Shown here: piece by piece, positions 38,069 to 46,125 of the stretch
Layout: every line of letters begins with the position of its first letter
How positions within the stretch are numbered: the first letter of the stretch is position 1
NCBI GenBank assembly: GCA_947648765.1
Contig: CANSOY010000006.1
Location: 1 to 50,364, forward strand
Origin: an uncultured Clostridium sp.
GTDB lineage: Bacteria; Bacillota; Clostridia; TANB77; CAG-508
Length of the DNA: 50,364 nucleotides
Direction: 5' to 3'
Made by a program: the position numbers and the translations under genes
The notes under the pieces: model-generated
Told to the model about the DNA's origin: nothing
Database searches by the model: none
What the model saw: only the letters and a program-made list of their open reading frames with translations

Positions 38069-38911
38069 ATGAAGGGAAAAATCTATTTAGTGGCAACACC
38101 AATCGGAAATTTAGAAGATATTACACTAAGAGCAATCCGTGTTTTACAAGAGGTGGACTTAATTGCAGCAGAAGACACAAGACATACCTTAAAACTATTA
38201 AATCATTTGAATATCAAAAAGCCTATGATAAGCTACCATAGGCATAATGAAGAGGTAAAAACAGAAGAATTACTAGCACAAGTAAAAGAAGGAAAAAACA
38301 TTGCGATTGTAACAGATGCCGGAACACCAGGTATTTCAGACCCCGGCGAAGAAATTGTAAAAGAGGCTATTTTGCAGGGAATCGAAATCATACCAATACC
38401 GGGTGCTTGTGCCCTTATCAATGCACTCATTGTATCAGGATTGGACACTAAAGAATTTTCTTTTTTTGGTTTCTTGTCCATCCATACCAAAATCAAGCAA
38501 AAACAAATTGAAAAAATCCAACAAGAAAATAAAACCGTTATCTTGTATGAAGCACCACATAAATTACGTAAAACCCTAAAAAGTCTACAAGATAGACTTG
38601 GTGATATTTCGATTGTAGCCGTAAAAGAGCTAACCAAAATTCACGAAAAAGTGTATCGAGGAAAAATCTCCCAAGTATTAGAAGAATTAGAGGAAGAACT
38701 GAAAGGAGAATTTGTTATTCTTCTTTCCAAACAAGAAAAAGAAGAAAGAGATTGGAACACAATCTCTTTAGAAGAACATTATTCATACTACCAAGAAAAA
38801 GGAATGGAGAAAAAAGAGATTATCAAGCAAATTGCAAAAGACCGTAAACAAAGCAAAAATGAGATATATCAATATTTTATTGAAAAAGAAATAGGAAGAA
38901 ACCCATCTTAA
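38069..38911 (+). CDS. rsmI: 16S rRNA (cytidine1402-2'-O)-methyltransferase
   Basis: 280 residues starting MKGKIYLVATPIGNLEDIT, with AEDTRHTLKLLNHL, VTDAGTPGISDPGEEIV and SFFGFLS, all RsmI hallmarks of the tetrapyrrole-methylase fold. It methylates C1402 of 16S rRNA and so bears on decoding accuracy. ATG 38069 directly follows the trmN6 TAA. Confidence 0.95.
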   Translation: MKGKIYLVATPIGNLEDITLRAIRVLQEVDLIAAEDTRHTLKLLNHLNIKKPMISYHRHNEEVKTEELLAQVKEGKNIAIVTDAGTPGISDPGEEIVKEAILQGIEIIPIPGACALINALIVSGLDTKEFSFFGFLSIHTKIKQKQIEKIQQENKTVILYEAPHKLRKTLKSLQDRLGDISIVAVKELTKIHEKVYRGKISQVLEELEEELKGEFVILLSKQEKEERDWNTISLEEHYSYYQEKGMEKKEIIKQIAKDRKQSKNEIYQYFIEKEIGRNPS

Positions 38912-38933
38912 AGAGGGCTTCTTCCTATTTTCA
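38889..38933. terminator. Terminator between rsmI and abrB-like gene
   Basis: AATAGGAAGAA pairs with TTCTTCCTATT around an 18-base loop, followed by T-rich sequence. It starts within the rsmI end and serves both convergent genes. Confidence 0.65.
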
Positions 38934-38951
38934 TTATCTTAAAACAATTTG

Positions 38952-39209
38952 TTATTTGTCTTCTCCATCAATTTCAGAGATTTGTTTTAGACATTTATTA
39001 CAAATTAGTTTGCTTTTGTATTCTGAAAGGTTTTTAGTATTTCCACAGAAAACGCAGCTTTCTTCGTATTTTTTTAGAATAATAGAAGAACCATCAACAT
39101 AAATCTCGATTGGATCTTTTTCCGCAATACCGAATTTGTTACGCATTTCAATTGGAATAACTACTCTTCCTAATTCATCAACTCTTCTTATAATACCTGT
39201 TGATTTCAT
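38952..39209 (-). CDS. AbrB/SpoVT-type transition-state regulator with a C-terminal zinc ribbon
   Basis: 85 residues. The N-terminal swapped-hairpin domain reads STGIIRRVDELGRVVIPIEMR, the AbrB/SpoVT DNA-binding fold. The C-terminal part carries CVFC and CNKC, a four-Cys zinc site. In spore formers such proteins repress stationary-phase genes; the target is not visible here. Divergent from spmA. Confidence 0.88.
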   Translation of the reverse strand: MKSTGIIRRVDELGRVVIPIEMRNKFGIAEKDPIEIYVDGSSIILKKYEESCVFCGNTKNLSEYKSKLICNKCLKQISEIDGEDK

Positions 39210-39368
39210 ATTCTCGCCCTCCTCTTAAATTTGGCTTTCTTTGTCCGCCTATGTTAGTATCATATCATAAATAACTCAAAAAGGCAATAGAAACTAGCAA
39301 AAATTTCCTTTTTTAGACAAAATTTGTCAGGAATAAAATACCAATTCAGGAATACGATTTATCAGGTG

Positions 39369-39965
39369 ATGAAATTGCTCAATTTTTTATGGCCGGTATT
39401 CCTACTGGTGTCTATTGTTTACGCGATTGCGAGCGGAAATGCAGAACAATTAAATACAGGGATGTTTGATGCCGTAAAAGATGCGGTAGAACTATCCATT
39501 ACCTTTTTAGGAACGATGTGCTTATGGAATGGGATTATGAAAATTGCACAAGAAACCAGTATTTTACACAAATTTGTAAAATGGATTGCACCTTTGATGC
39601 ACTTCCTTTTTCCAAAACTAAAAGGAAATCCGAAAATCCAAGAAGAGATATCTCTCAATATGGTAGCCAATATTTTGGGACTAGGAAATGCTGCTACACC
39701 ACTAGGAATTAAAGCAATGAAAAGTATGCAAAAAGAAAATCCGAACCCAGATACATTAACAGACTCAATGGCAATGTTTATTGTCGTCAATACCGCCTCT
39801 TTGCAGTTAATTCCAACCAATGTGATTGCAATCCGAATTTCACTCGGTTCTCAAAATCCCGCAGGCATTATTCTAGCCGTTTGGGGAGCAACCGTAGCAG
39901 CTGCTTTTGCCGGAATTATGGCGACAAAAATTGCAATTCATTTTTGGGGAGAAAGAAGGAAATAG
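39369..39965 (+). CDS. spmA: Spore maturation protein A
   Basis: About 198 residues starting MKLLNFLWPVFLLVSIVYAI, then VELSITFLGTMCLWNGIMKIA and GLGNAATPLGIKAM, characteristic of the SpmA nucleoside-recognition (gate) family with several membrane helices. ATG 39369 has AGGTG just before it. SpmA and SpmB are needed for spore core dehydration. Its TAG directly precedes the spmB ATG. Confidence 0.9.
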   Translation: MKLLNFLWPVFLLVSIVYAIASGNAEQLNTGMFDAVKDAVELSITFLGTMCLWNGIMKIAQETSILHKFVKWIAPLMHFLFPKLKGNPKIQEEISLNMVANILGLGNAATPLGIKAMKSMQKENPNPDTLTDSMAMFIVVNTASLQLIPTNVIAIRISLGSQNPAGIILAVWGATVAAAFAGIMATKIAIHFWGERRK

Positions 39966-40484
39966 ATGGTAAGTTATCTATCCAATAGCATTATGCCAAT
40001 TATGATTTTATTCATATTAGGCTATGCCTTAAAAGAAAAAGTAAAAGTTTATGATACTTTTTTAGAAGGTGCAAAAGAAGGAATGGAAATGGTATTTGGA
40101 CTGTTGCCGACCTTAGTAGGCATCTTTGTAGCAATTGGAGCACTACGAAGTTCTGGAATTTTAGATCTAATCGTAAAAGGAATTACACCAATTTGCCAGA
40201 TTTTCGATTTACCAAGTCAAATTATGCCGTTGGCACTCATACGACCGATTTCAGGAAGTGCATCAATGGCAATAGCAGTAGATATTATGGGAAAATGGGG
40301 CGTGGATAGTCAAATTGGAATGATTGCATCAACGATTATGGGATCAACTGAAACAACATTATATACGATTGCCATTTATACAGCTTGTGTAAAAATTAAA
40401 AAAATCAAGTTTACCCTAGCCACAGCATTGATTGCAGACTTTGTTGGTATCTTGACCTCGATTTTAATTTGTAAAATATTGTAA
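39966..40484 (+). CDS. spmB: Spore maturation protein B
   Basis: 172 residues, ILFILGYALKEKVKVYDTF, FGLLPTLVGIFVAIGALRSSG and LIRPISGSASMAIAVDIM, all SpmB/nucleoside-recognition hallmarks, with four to five membrane helices. It abuts spmA (TAG ATG). Confidence 0.9.
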   Translation: MVSYLSNSIMPIMILFILGYALKEKVKVYDTFLEGAKEGMEMVFGLLPTLVGIFVAIGALRSSGILDLIVKGITPICQIFDLPSQIMPLALIRPISGSASMAIAVDIMGKWGVDSQIGMIASTIMGSTETTLYTIAIYTACVKIKKIKFTLATALIADFVGILTSILICKIL

Positions 40485-40491
40485 AAAAGTA

Positions 40492-40520
40492 TTGACAAAC
40501 AAAACAAAATGGAATAAACT
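40492..40520 (+). promoter_or_regulatory. Promoter before a structured RNA
   Basis: TTGACA (40492-40497), 17-base spacer, TAAACT (40515-40520), just after spmB with no coding gene downstream on this strand. Confidence 0.6.
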
Positions 40521-40526
40521 GGAAAT

Positions 40527-40662
40527 CACAAAAACATTTCTGATTTTACATTTGTAGAGGGAGTTAATTCTAAGATGGTCCTCAAATACAACTGGCGCAG
40601 CCCCTGAAAAGAACAGCGCCTCACAAATCTTTTGAAAAAAGAAACTCACCTCTACGATATCC
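40527..40662 (+). ncRNA. Candidate structured non-coding RNA
   Basis: About 135 bases between convergent spmB and rlmH. Nested stems: GTAGAGG (40554-40560) with CCTCTAC (40649-40655), GAGTT with AACTC next to it across a one-base bulge, AAGAT (40572-40576) with ATCTT (40627-40631), and GGCGC (40594-40598) with GCGCC (40616-40620). This makes a rod with internal loops, preceded by its own promoter. It is shorter than a usual 6S RNA and lacks the GGAAGGAAGCA of SRP RNA, so I cannot assign a family. The minus strand could fold likewise. Confidence 0.45.
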
Positions 40663-40670
40663 CTTATATT

Positions 40671-41153
40671 TTAACGATGATACGTTTCATGGTTCAAAAT
40701 CTTAAAACAACGGAAAATTTGCTCCAATAAAAAGACACGAATTAACTGATGTGGAAATGTCATTTTAGAAAAGCAAAGTAATTCATTTGCCGAATTTAGG
40801 ACCTCCTCAGATAATCCTAAAGAACCGCCAATGATAAAACGAATGGAACTCACAGAACCAAGAGAAAGATCATCGATTCTTTGAGCGAATTCCTCAGATG
40901 AAAGCTGTTTTCCTTTTCGATCTAAAACAAAAACAAAATTATTTTTTTTGACAGCTTTTAGGATTTTCTTTCCCTCTCTATTTTTAATATCTTCTATTAT
41001 ATTTTCATTCAATTTATCGGGAATAGGCTCATCTGGGATTTCGGTTATTTGTAAGGTGCAATACTTAGATAGCCTTTTTGCATACTCTGAAATTGCACTT
41101 TTCAAATAATCCTCTTTTAATTTTCCAACACTTATTATTTCAATATGTAACAT
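40671..41153 (-). CDS. rlmH: 23S rRNA (pseudouridine1915-N3)-methyltransferase
   Basis: 160 residues from MLHIEIISVGKLKEDYL; the SPOUT motif IRFIIGGSLGLSEEV and the C-terminal FPHQLIRVFLLEQIFR are RlmH signatures. It methylates pseudouridine 1915 in helix 69. It follows the walJ-like gene by a few bases. Confidence 0.93.
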   Translation of the reverse strand: MLHIEIISVGKLKEDYLKSAISEYAKRLSKYCTLQITEIPDEPIPDKLNENIIEDIKNREGKKILKAVKKNNFVFVLDRKGKQLSSEEFAQRIDDLSLGSVSSIRFIIGGSLGLSEEVLNSANELLCFSKMTFPHQLIRVFLLEQIFRCFKILNHETYHR

Positions 41154-41157
41154 AAAT

Positions 41158-41949
41158 TTACTCCAAATCAATCATTTTACTGGTAGAACCACGCATGGCA
41201 ACCGAAAGACTTACTTTATTCTCTTCACAATGATTTTCTAATAGTGTGTCTACCACTGTTTTATAAGCAAGTTCAGGAAAGTTATTCTCTTTACTCAAAT
41301 GACCAAGCATAGCAGTTTGTAAGCCGTGGTCTGCTAAATAGCAGATGGTTTTTCCAGCAAATTCATTGGATAAATGACCAATTGGGCTATCAATACGTCT
41401 TTTTAACTGATAAGGATAGCGAGAACATTTCAAGATATTCGGGTCATAATTGGCTTCTAATAAAAGAAATTTACTTTCTTCTAAATGGGATAAAATTTCC
41501 TTGTTGATATGTCCTAAATCAGTTGCAATGCTAATTTTCTCGTTATTATGAATGATGTTGAAACCGCAAGGGTTTGCTGCATCATGCGGAATGGAAAATG
41601 GCAAAATCGATAAATCTTCAAATTTCATTTCTTGGTTTGGCGTATAACAAAATTTCATTTCCTCTGGAATTTTATCGGCTTGACTTGGCATTGCATTCCA
41701 AGTTTCTTGATTTGCAAAAACCGGAATTTGATATTTCTTAGAAAGTGTGGCAAGCCCTTTCGTATGGTCTGTATGTTCGTGTGTTACGAAAATAGCGTTA
41801 ATATCTGAAACATCCACATGAAGATGAGAAAGTGCTTCTGTTATCTTCTTAGCACTTTCTCCAGCATCGATCAATATTTTCGTATTGGAAGTTTCCACAA
41901 AAAGACTATTGCCAGAACTTCCACTATATAGACTATAAAAATGAAACAT
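41158..41949 (-). CDS. walJ: YycJ/WalJ-type metallo-beta-lactamase-fold hydrolase
   Basis: 263 residues: SLYSGSSGNSLFVE at the start, and the metal-binding HxHxDH in FVTHEHTDHTKG (about residue 55), then ISIATDLGHINKE and LLLEANYD. In Bacillus, yycJ is in the walRK operon near rlmH, and its product is a 5'-exonuclease-like enzyme linked to cell division. Here murA precedes it in the same direction, ten bases away. Confidence 0.88.
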   Translation of the reverse strand: MFHFYSLYSGSSGNSLFVETSNTKILIDAGESAKKITEALSHLHVDVSDINAIFVTHEHTDHTKGLATLSKKYQIPVFANQETWNAMPSQADKIPEEMKFCYTPNQEMKFEDLSILPFSIPHDAANPCGFNIIHNNEKISIATDLGHINKEILSHLEESKFLLLEANYDPNILKCSRYPYQLKRRIDSPIGHLSNEFAGKTICYLADHGLQTAMLGHLSKENNFPELAYKTVVDTLLENHCEENKVSLSVAMRGSTSKMIDLE

Positions 41950-41958
41950 AGTATCCTC

Positions 41959-43218
41959 TTATTCTGTAACCCTTTGTATATTTGCTCCGATTTTTCGGAA
42001 TTTTTCTTCGATATTTTCATAACCACGGTCAATGTGATTCAAGTTATATAATTCTGTAGTACCATTTGCTACAATTCCTGCAATTAGAAGTGCAGCACCA
42101 GCACGTAAGTCTGTGGCATAAACAGGAGCACCAGAAAGTGTTTTCACACCTTCAAACACGGCTGTTTTACCATGTGCACTAATCTTGGCACCCATTTTAT
42201 TTAGTTCGCCTGTATATTGGAAACGAGACTCCCAAATGCTTTCCGTAATGTAACTGGTTCCATCTGCAATGGCTAAGGTAACTCCAATTTGTGGTTGCAA
42301 ATCCGTTGGGAAACCTGGATAAGGAAGTGTTTTGATATTTGCTTTTTGCGGTCTTTTCGTAGCCCAAACATGCAAAGTATCGCCATATCCTTCTACATTT
42401 CCACCAATCTCGATAATCTTAGCAGAAATACAATCCAAATGCTCTTTGACACAGTTTTTAATTAAAAGGTCACCTTTGGTTGCGATGGCTGCAAGCATAA
42501 AAGTTCCAGCCTCAATTTGGTCTGGCACAACAGAATAGGTGGTATTGCCAGATAATTTTTTGACACCATTGATTTTAATGACATCGGTACCAGCACCACG
42601 AATGTTGGCTCCCATCGTATTGAGGAAGTTTGCAACATCAACAATATGCGGTTCCTTTGCCGCATTTTCAATAATGGTAGTGCCTTCTGCAAGAGTTGCT
42701 GCAAGCATAATATTGATCGTTGCACCAACGGAAACAACGTCCATATAAATCGATGTACCCACTAATTTCTTAGCTTTTGCTGTAATTTTTCCTTGTGAAA
42801 CATCTACTTTTGCACCAAGTGCTTCAAAGCCTTTAATATGTTGGTCAATCGGTCTTGCTCCTAGGTTGCAACCGCCTGGCAAGCCAACTTGTGCATCTTT
42901 GCAACGCCCAATTAAAGAGCCCAGTAAGTAATAGGAAGCACGAAATTTACTGGTCATATCCAAAGGTGCTCTTGAACAACTAATATCTCTTGTATCGATT
43001 TCAATTTCATGTTCAGAAATCCATTTGATTTTCGCACCTAAGGTTTCTAAAATCTCGCAAGAAATTTTAACATCACTAATATTTGGTAAATTATCAATGG
43101 TACAAACACCATCAATTAGTAAAGTTGCAGGTAAAATTGCAACTGCTGCATTTTTTGCTCCGCTAATGGTAACTTCTCCAGTCAACCTTGTTCCGCCATT
43201 TATGACTAATTTTTCCAA
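41959..43218 (-). CDS. murA: UDP-N-acetylglucosamine 1-carboxyvinyltransferase
   Basis: About 419 residues. The active-site Cys is in GGCNLGARPIDQH (about residue 115), and GAKNAAVAILPATLL is at about 16-30. It adds enolpyruvate to UDP-GlcNAc, the first committed step of peptidoglycan synthesis, and is the target of fosfomycin. I prefer TTG 43218 (MEKLVINGGTRLTGEV), with GGGGG upstream; an in-frame start at 43260 adds unconserved residues. Confidence 0.95.
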   Translation of the reverse strand: MEKLVINGGTRLTGEVTISGAKNAAVAILPATLLIDGVCTIDNLPNISDVKISCEILETLGAKIKWISEHEIEIDTRDISCSRAPLDMTSKFRASYYLLGSLIGRCKDAQVGLPGGCNLGARPIDQHIKGFEALGAKVDVSQGKITAKAKKLVGTSIYMDVVSVGATINIMLAATLAEGTTIIENAAKEPHIVDVANFLNTMGANIRGAGTDVIKINGVKKLSGNTTYSVVPDQIEAGTFMLAAIATKGDLLIKNCVKEHLDCISAKIIEIGGNVEGYGDTLHVWATKRPQKANIKTLPYPGFPTDLQPQIGVTLAIADGTSYITESIWESRFQYTGELNKMGAKISAHGKTAVFEGVKTLSGAPVYATDLRAGAALLIAGIVANGTTELYNLNHIDRGYENIEEKFRKIGANIQRVTE

Positions 43219-43345
43219 ATTGATACCCCCAAAGATTATTTTCCATCTGAAAAATGACAAAAAATAATCAAAACTATTCTATTTAATAGTATATACCATA
43301 AAAAAATAGATTTTACAAGGTTAAAATCGTGGAAAAAGAGAAAAC

Positions 43346-43996
43346 TTAGTTGTCCAATTGTTCAAAAAATGAATTTGCATTTTGCATCAGTTCCACTAAT
43401 TTGAACTTGAAACGAATCGTATCCGTATCCTCCGTTGTAATCAAAGCAATTTCATCGTCAGATAAGGTATCTTCAATAGGCGCTAAGTCTTCTTCTTCCA
43501 CCAAACCAGTCGTAGAATTGACAAAACAAAGAGGAGGGAAGAGAACACACCACCAATTTTGACCTTCTGCTTTTCCAATTGTAACACGCAAAGCATCATA
43601 AGAGCCAGCGGGAAGAGAAAGATTACCATAGTGTTTCGTAGGAAACGGAAAATTGCCAATTTCCACTGCAACTGGATACGAATATCCATTTTCAGCGATT
43701 ACCTTTTCTGCTACTTTTTGAAAATCTGCTAAATGTAAACGAGCAAGTTCCATGACACTTTCTTTGGAATGGGTATCACCAGAAAGCGTATGGAGATAGG
43801 AAATGAGTTCATCACGCACAAGATATTTTAAGGCTTGGTCTTCTTCCGAATTACTATTGGCAAGAATATGTAGGCGAAAAAAAGAGCCAGACAAATCCTC
43901 TTCCACAGACTGTGCATAGGATTGGACAGAGAGAAAGAAAAAAGCACAAAAACTAATGAGCAATAGAAAAAATGGAATGATACGTTTCAAAAACAT
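43346..43996 (-). CDS. spoIIR: Stage II sporulation protein R
   Basis: 216 residues with an N-terminal membrane/signal segment (IIPFFLLLISFCAFFFLSV, about 5-24) followed by SFFRLHILANSNSEEDQALK and the WWCVLFPPLCFV motif, both diagnostic of SpoIIR. It is made in the forespore and signals across the septum to SpoIIGA to activate sigma-E. Confidence 0.92.
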   Translation of the reverse strand: MFLKRIIPFFLLLISFCAFFFLSVQSYAQSVEEDLSGSFFRLHILANSNSEEDQALKYLVRDELISYLHTLSGDTHSKESVMELARLHLADFQKVAEKVIAENGYSYPVAVEIGNFPFPTKHYGNLSLPAGSYDALRVTIGKAEGQNWWCVLFPPLCFVNSTTGLVEEEDLAPIEDTLSDDEIALITTEDTDTIRFKFKLVELMQNANSFFEQLDN

Positions 43997-44113
43997 AAGG
44001 GAAAACTCCTCCTTTTTGTTGATTTAGAAAGAGTATGAACCAAGAAGAAAAAACTTATACAAAAAGCAAATAATAAATGTCGAAAACTTTCCAAAAGAAA
44101 AACAAAATATGCG

Positions 44114-44142
44114 TTGACAGCCAAAAGAATAAATGGTAAAAT
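44114..44142 (+). promoter_or_regulatory. Promoter of the unknown gene at 44177
   Basis: TTGACA (44114-44119), 17-base spacer, TAAAAT (44137-44142). Confidence 0.75.
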
Positions 44143-44176
44143 TTACCATAGACAAAAGAGAAGAGGAGGAATTTCT

Positions 44177-44686
44177 ATGGAAGAAAGAGAAAAATCAATG
44201 GAAACCTTATGTAGTTTCTATGTAAGCGATTGGCATATCGTTACCATGCTCCTTCCTTATATCAATGCACAAATTAACGAAAATAAAAAAGTATCCACGA
44301 TTTTAGAAAAAGACATCGAAATGAGAGTACTCGAGCTATTAGGAAAGTTAAATTTAAAAAATGAAGAAAAAATGAAACAAATTAACTGGAAGCCAACCAA
44401 TGGATATAAATATGAAGTAGTTCATCAAATGCTAGATGAAGAAAAAGAAAAACCACAAGTTATTCTTGTATGCGGAAATCGAGACTTTATTGAAAAAACA
44501 AGACAAAATATTGAAAAGTGGAAGCAAGGAAAAGAAAAAGTACAACTAAAGTTAATCGATTGTTATGAAGTAACCGAATTTAATTGCCATATTCAAGAGA
44601 TTTTAGACCAGCACGATAAAATCCTCAACACAAGCGGAGAACGTGAAATTGTAGACGTTTTTGAAGGGTACCAAAAGAAAGCCTAA
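44177..44686 (+). CDS. Unknown soluble protein, 169 residues
   Basis: Starts MEEREKSMETLCSFYVSDWH at ATG 44177 after AGAGGAGGAATTTCT; the in-frame extension to 44114 would lie in the promoter. The sequence alternates helices and short strands (ILEKDIEMRVLELLGKLNL; PQVILVCGNRDFIEKTRQN; VQLKLIDCYEVTEFNCHIQE). No signal or membrane segment, and no catalytic motif I can name. It has its own promoter and terminator, so it is a single-gene unit. Confidence 0.75.
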   Translation: MEEREKSMETLCSFYVSDWHIVTMLLPYINAQINENKKVSTILEKDIEMRVLELLGKLNLKNEEKMKQINWKPTNGYKYEVVHQMLDEEKEKPQVILVCGNRDFIEKTRQNIEKWKQGKEKVQLKLIDCYEVTEFNCHIQEILDQHDKILNTSGEREIVDVFEGYQKKA

Positions 44687-44701
44687 AAGGCGAAAAGAAA
44701 C

Positions 44702-44744
44702 AATAAGGAAAGAGTTTTCAAAACTCTTTTCTTATTTTAATTTT
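44702..44744 (+). terminator. Terminator of the unknown gene at 44177
   Basis: AATAAGGAAAGAGTTTT pairs with AAAACTCTTTTCTTATT, followed by T's. Confidence 0.8.
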
Positions 44745-44824
44745 GACGATTGACGAAAGCAAAATTATATTATAAGATAGACTAAGTTTAGTTAGTTTTT
44801 TGTTATTTTTTGAAAGGAGTCATA

Positions 44825-46069
44825 ATGGAAGAAAAATACTTAGCAGCCAAGCAGAAACTAGAGCAATACCATCAAGAGCATTTACTAAACTTTTTTGAAA
44901 AATTATCCGAAAAAGAAAAAGTAAAATTACTTGACGATATTTTAACAATCGATTTTAGCCAAATGGAAGATTTATTTGAATTAACGAAGAAGGGAGAAGT
45001 CTTCAAAGATTCAAAAATCGAACCAATTTCGTATATTGAAAAAGCAAAAATTTCAGAAGAAAACCGCAAAAAATATATTCAAATTGGAGAAGAAATTATC
45101 CGAACTGGAAAATATGCTGTTGTTACAATGGCAGGAGGACAAGGAACCAGACTAGGCCATGATGGTCCAAAAGGTACTTTTGATATCGGTCTTGCTTCTC
45201 ATAAATCCATTTTTGAAATTCTTTGCGAAAAACTAAAAGAAGCAAGAAATACATACCAAGTAGATATTCCTTGGTACATCATGACAAGTGAAGAAAACAA
45301 TGACGATACCAAAAATTTCTTTGAAGAACATGATTATTTTGGCTATCCAAAAAATTGTGTTGCTTTCTTTACCCAAGGAAAACTACCAATGTTAGACCAA
45401 GAAGGTAAAATCCTATTAACTGAAGACGGAACCATTAAACAAGCAGCAGACGGTCATGGAGGCGTATTCGAGTCCATGCGAAGAAATGGCATTATCTATG
45501 ATATGATTTCCAAAGGAATTGAATGGACCTTTATCGGTTTAGTAGATAATGTACTTGCTAAAATAGTTGACCCAATTTTAATTGGATTAACCATTGACCA
45601 AAAAGTACTAGCATCTGGAACCAGTATTGTAAAAAGAGATCCAACGGAGCGAGTTGGTGTTTATTGCAAAAGAGACGGAAAGCCAGGCGTTGTAGAATAT
45701 ACCGAAATCACCAAAGAAATGTCAGAAGCCAGAGATGAAAATGGCGAATTATTCTACGGAGAAGCTAACATGCTATGCAATTTATTCAGTATCAAAGTAT
45801 TAGATGAAATTGCAAACAATAAATTAGCCTACCATATTGCATTCAAAAAAGCAAAATACATTGACTCAAAAGGAAATTTAATTGTTCCAGAAAAACCAAA
45901 TGCGTATAAATTTGAAACCTTTTTATTTGACGTATTTGGCACATTAGACGATATGGCAATCCTTCGTGTAAAAAGAGAAGAAGAGTTTGCACCAGTAAAA
46001 AATGCAGAAGGTGCAGATAGTCCAGCAACAGCAAGAAAGTTATATGAAGATTACTATCATTTGAATTAA
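44825..46069 (+). CDS. UDPGP-family nucleotidyltransferase (UDP-sugar pyrophosphorylase, UAP1-like)
   Basis: About 414 residues. The nucleotide-binding loop is VVTMAGGQGTRLGHDGPKGTFDI (key residues GGxGTRLG and PKG at about 105-122), with NDDTKNFFEEHDYFG, QADGHGGVFESM and IGLVDNVLAK, the pattern of the eukaryotic-like UDPGP/UAP1 family that makes UDP-sugars from UTP and sugar 1-phosphate. The sugar is not certain; GlcNAc-1-P or Glc-1-P are likely. It is next to a phosphohexomutase, which would supply a sugar 1-phosphate. Confidence 0.85.
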   Translation: MEEKYLAAKQKLEQYHQEHLLNFFEKLSEKEKVKLLDDILTIDFSQMEDLFELTKKGEVFKDSKIEPISYIEKAKISEENRKKYIQIGEEIIRTGKYAVVTMAGGQGTRLGHDGPKGTFDIGLASHKSIFEILCEKLKEARNTYQVDIPWYIMTSEENNDDTKNFFEEHDYFGYPKNCVAFFTQGKLPMLDQEGKILLTEDGTIKQAADGHGGVFESMRRNGIIYDMISKGIEWTFIGLVDNVLAKIVDPILIGLTIDQKVLASGTSIVKRDPTERVGVYCKRDGKPGVVEYTEITKEMSEARDENGELFYGEANMLCNLFSIKVLDEIANNKLAYHIAFKKAKYIDSKGNLIVPEKPNAYKFETFLFDVFGTLDDMAILRVKREEEFAPVKNAEGADSPATARKLYEDYYHLN

Positions 46070-46075
46070 AACAAG

Positions 46076-46112
46076 AAGGATGCTTTTTATCGAAAATAAA
46101 GGGCATCTTTTT
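46076..46112 (+). terminator. Hairpin between the UDPGP gene and the phosphohexomutase gene
   Basis: AAGGATGC and GCATCTTTTT form a stem followed by a T run; partial termination is likely as the next gene follows in the same direction. Confidence 0.6.
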
Positions 46113-46125
46113 GGAAGGAGAAATC

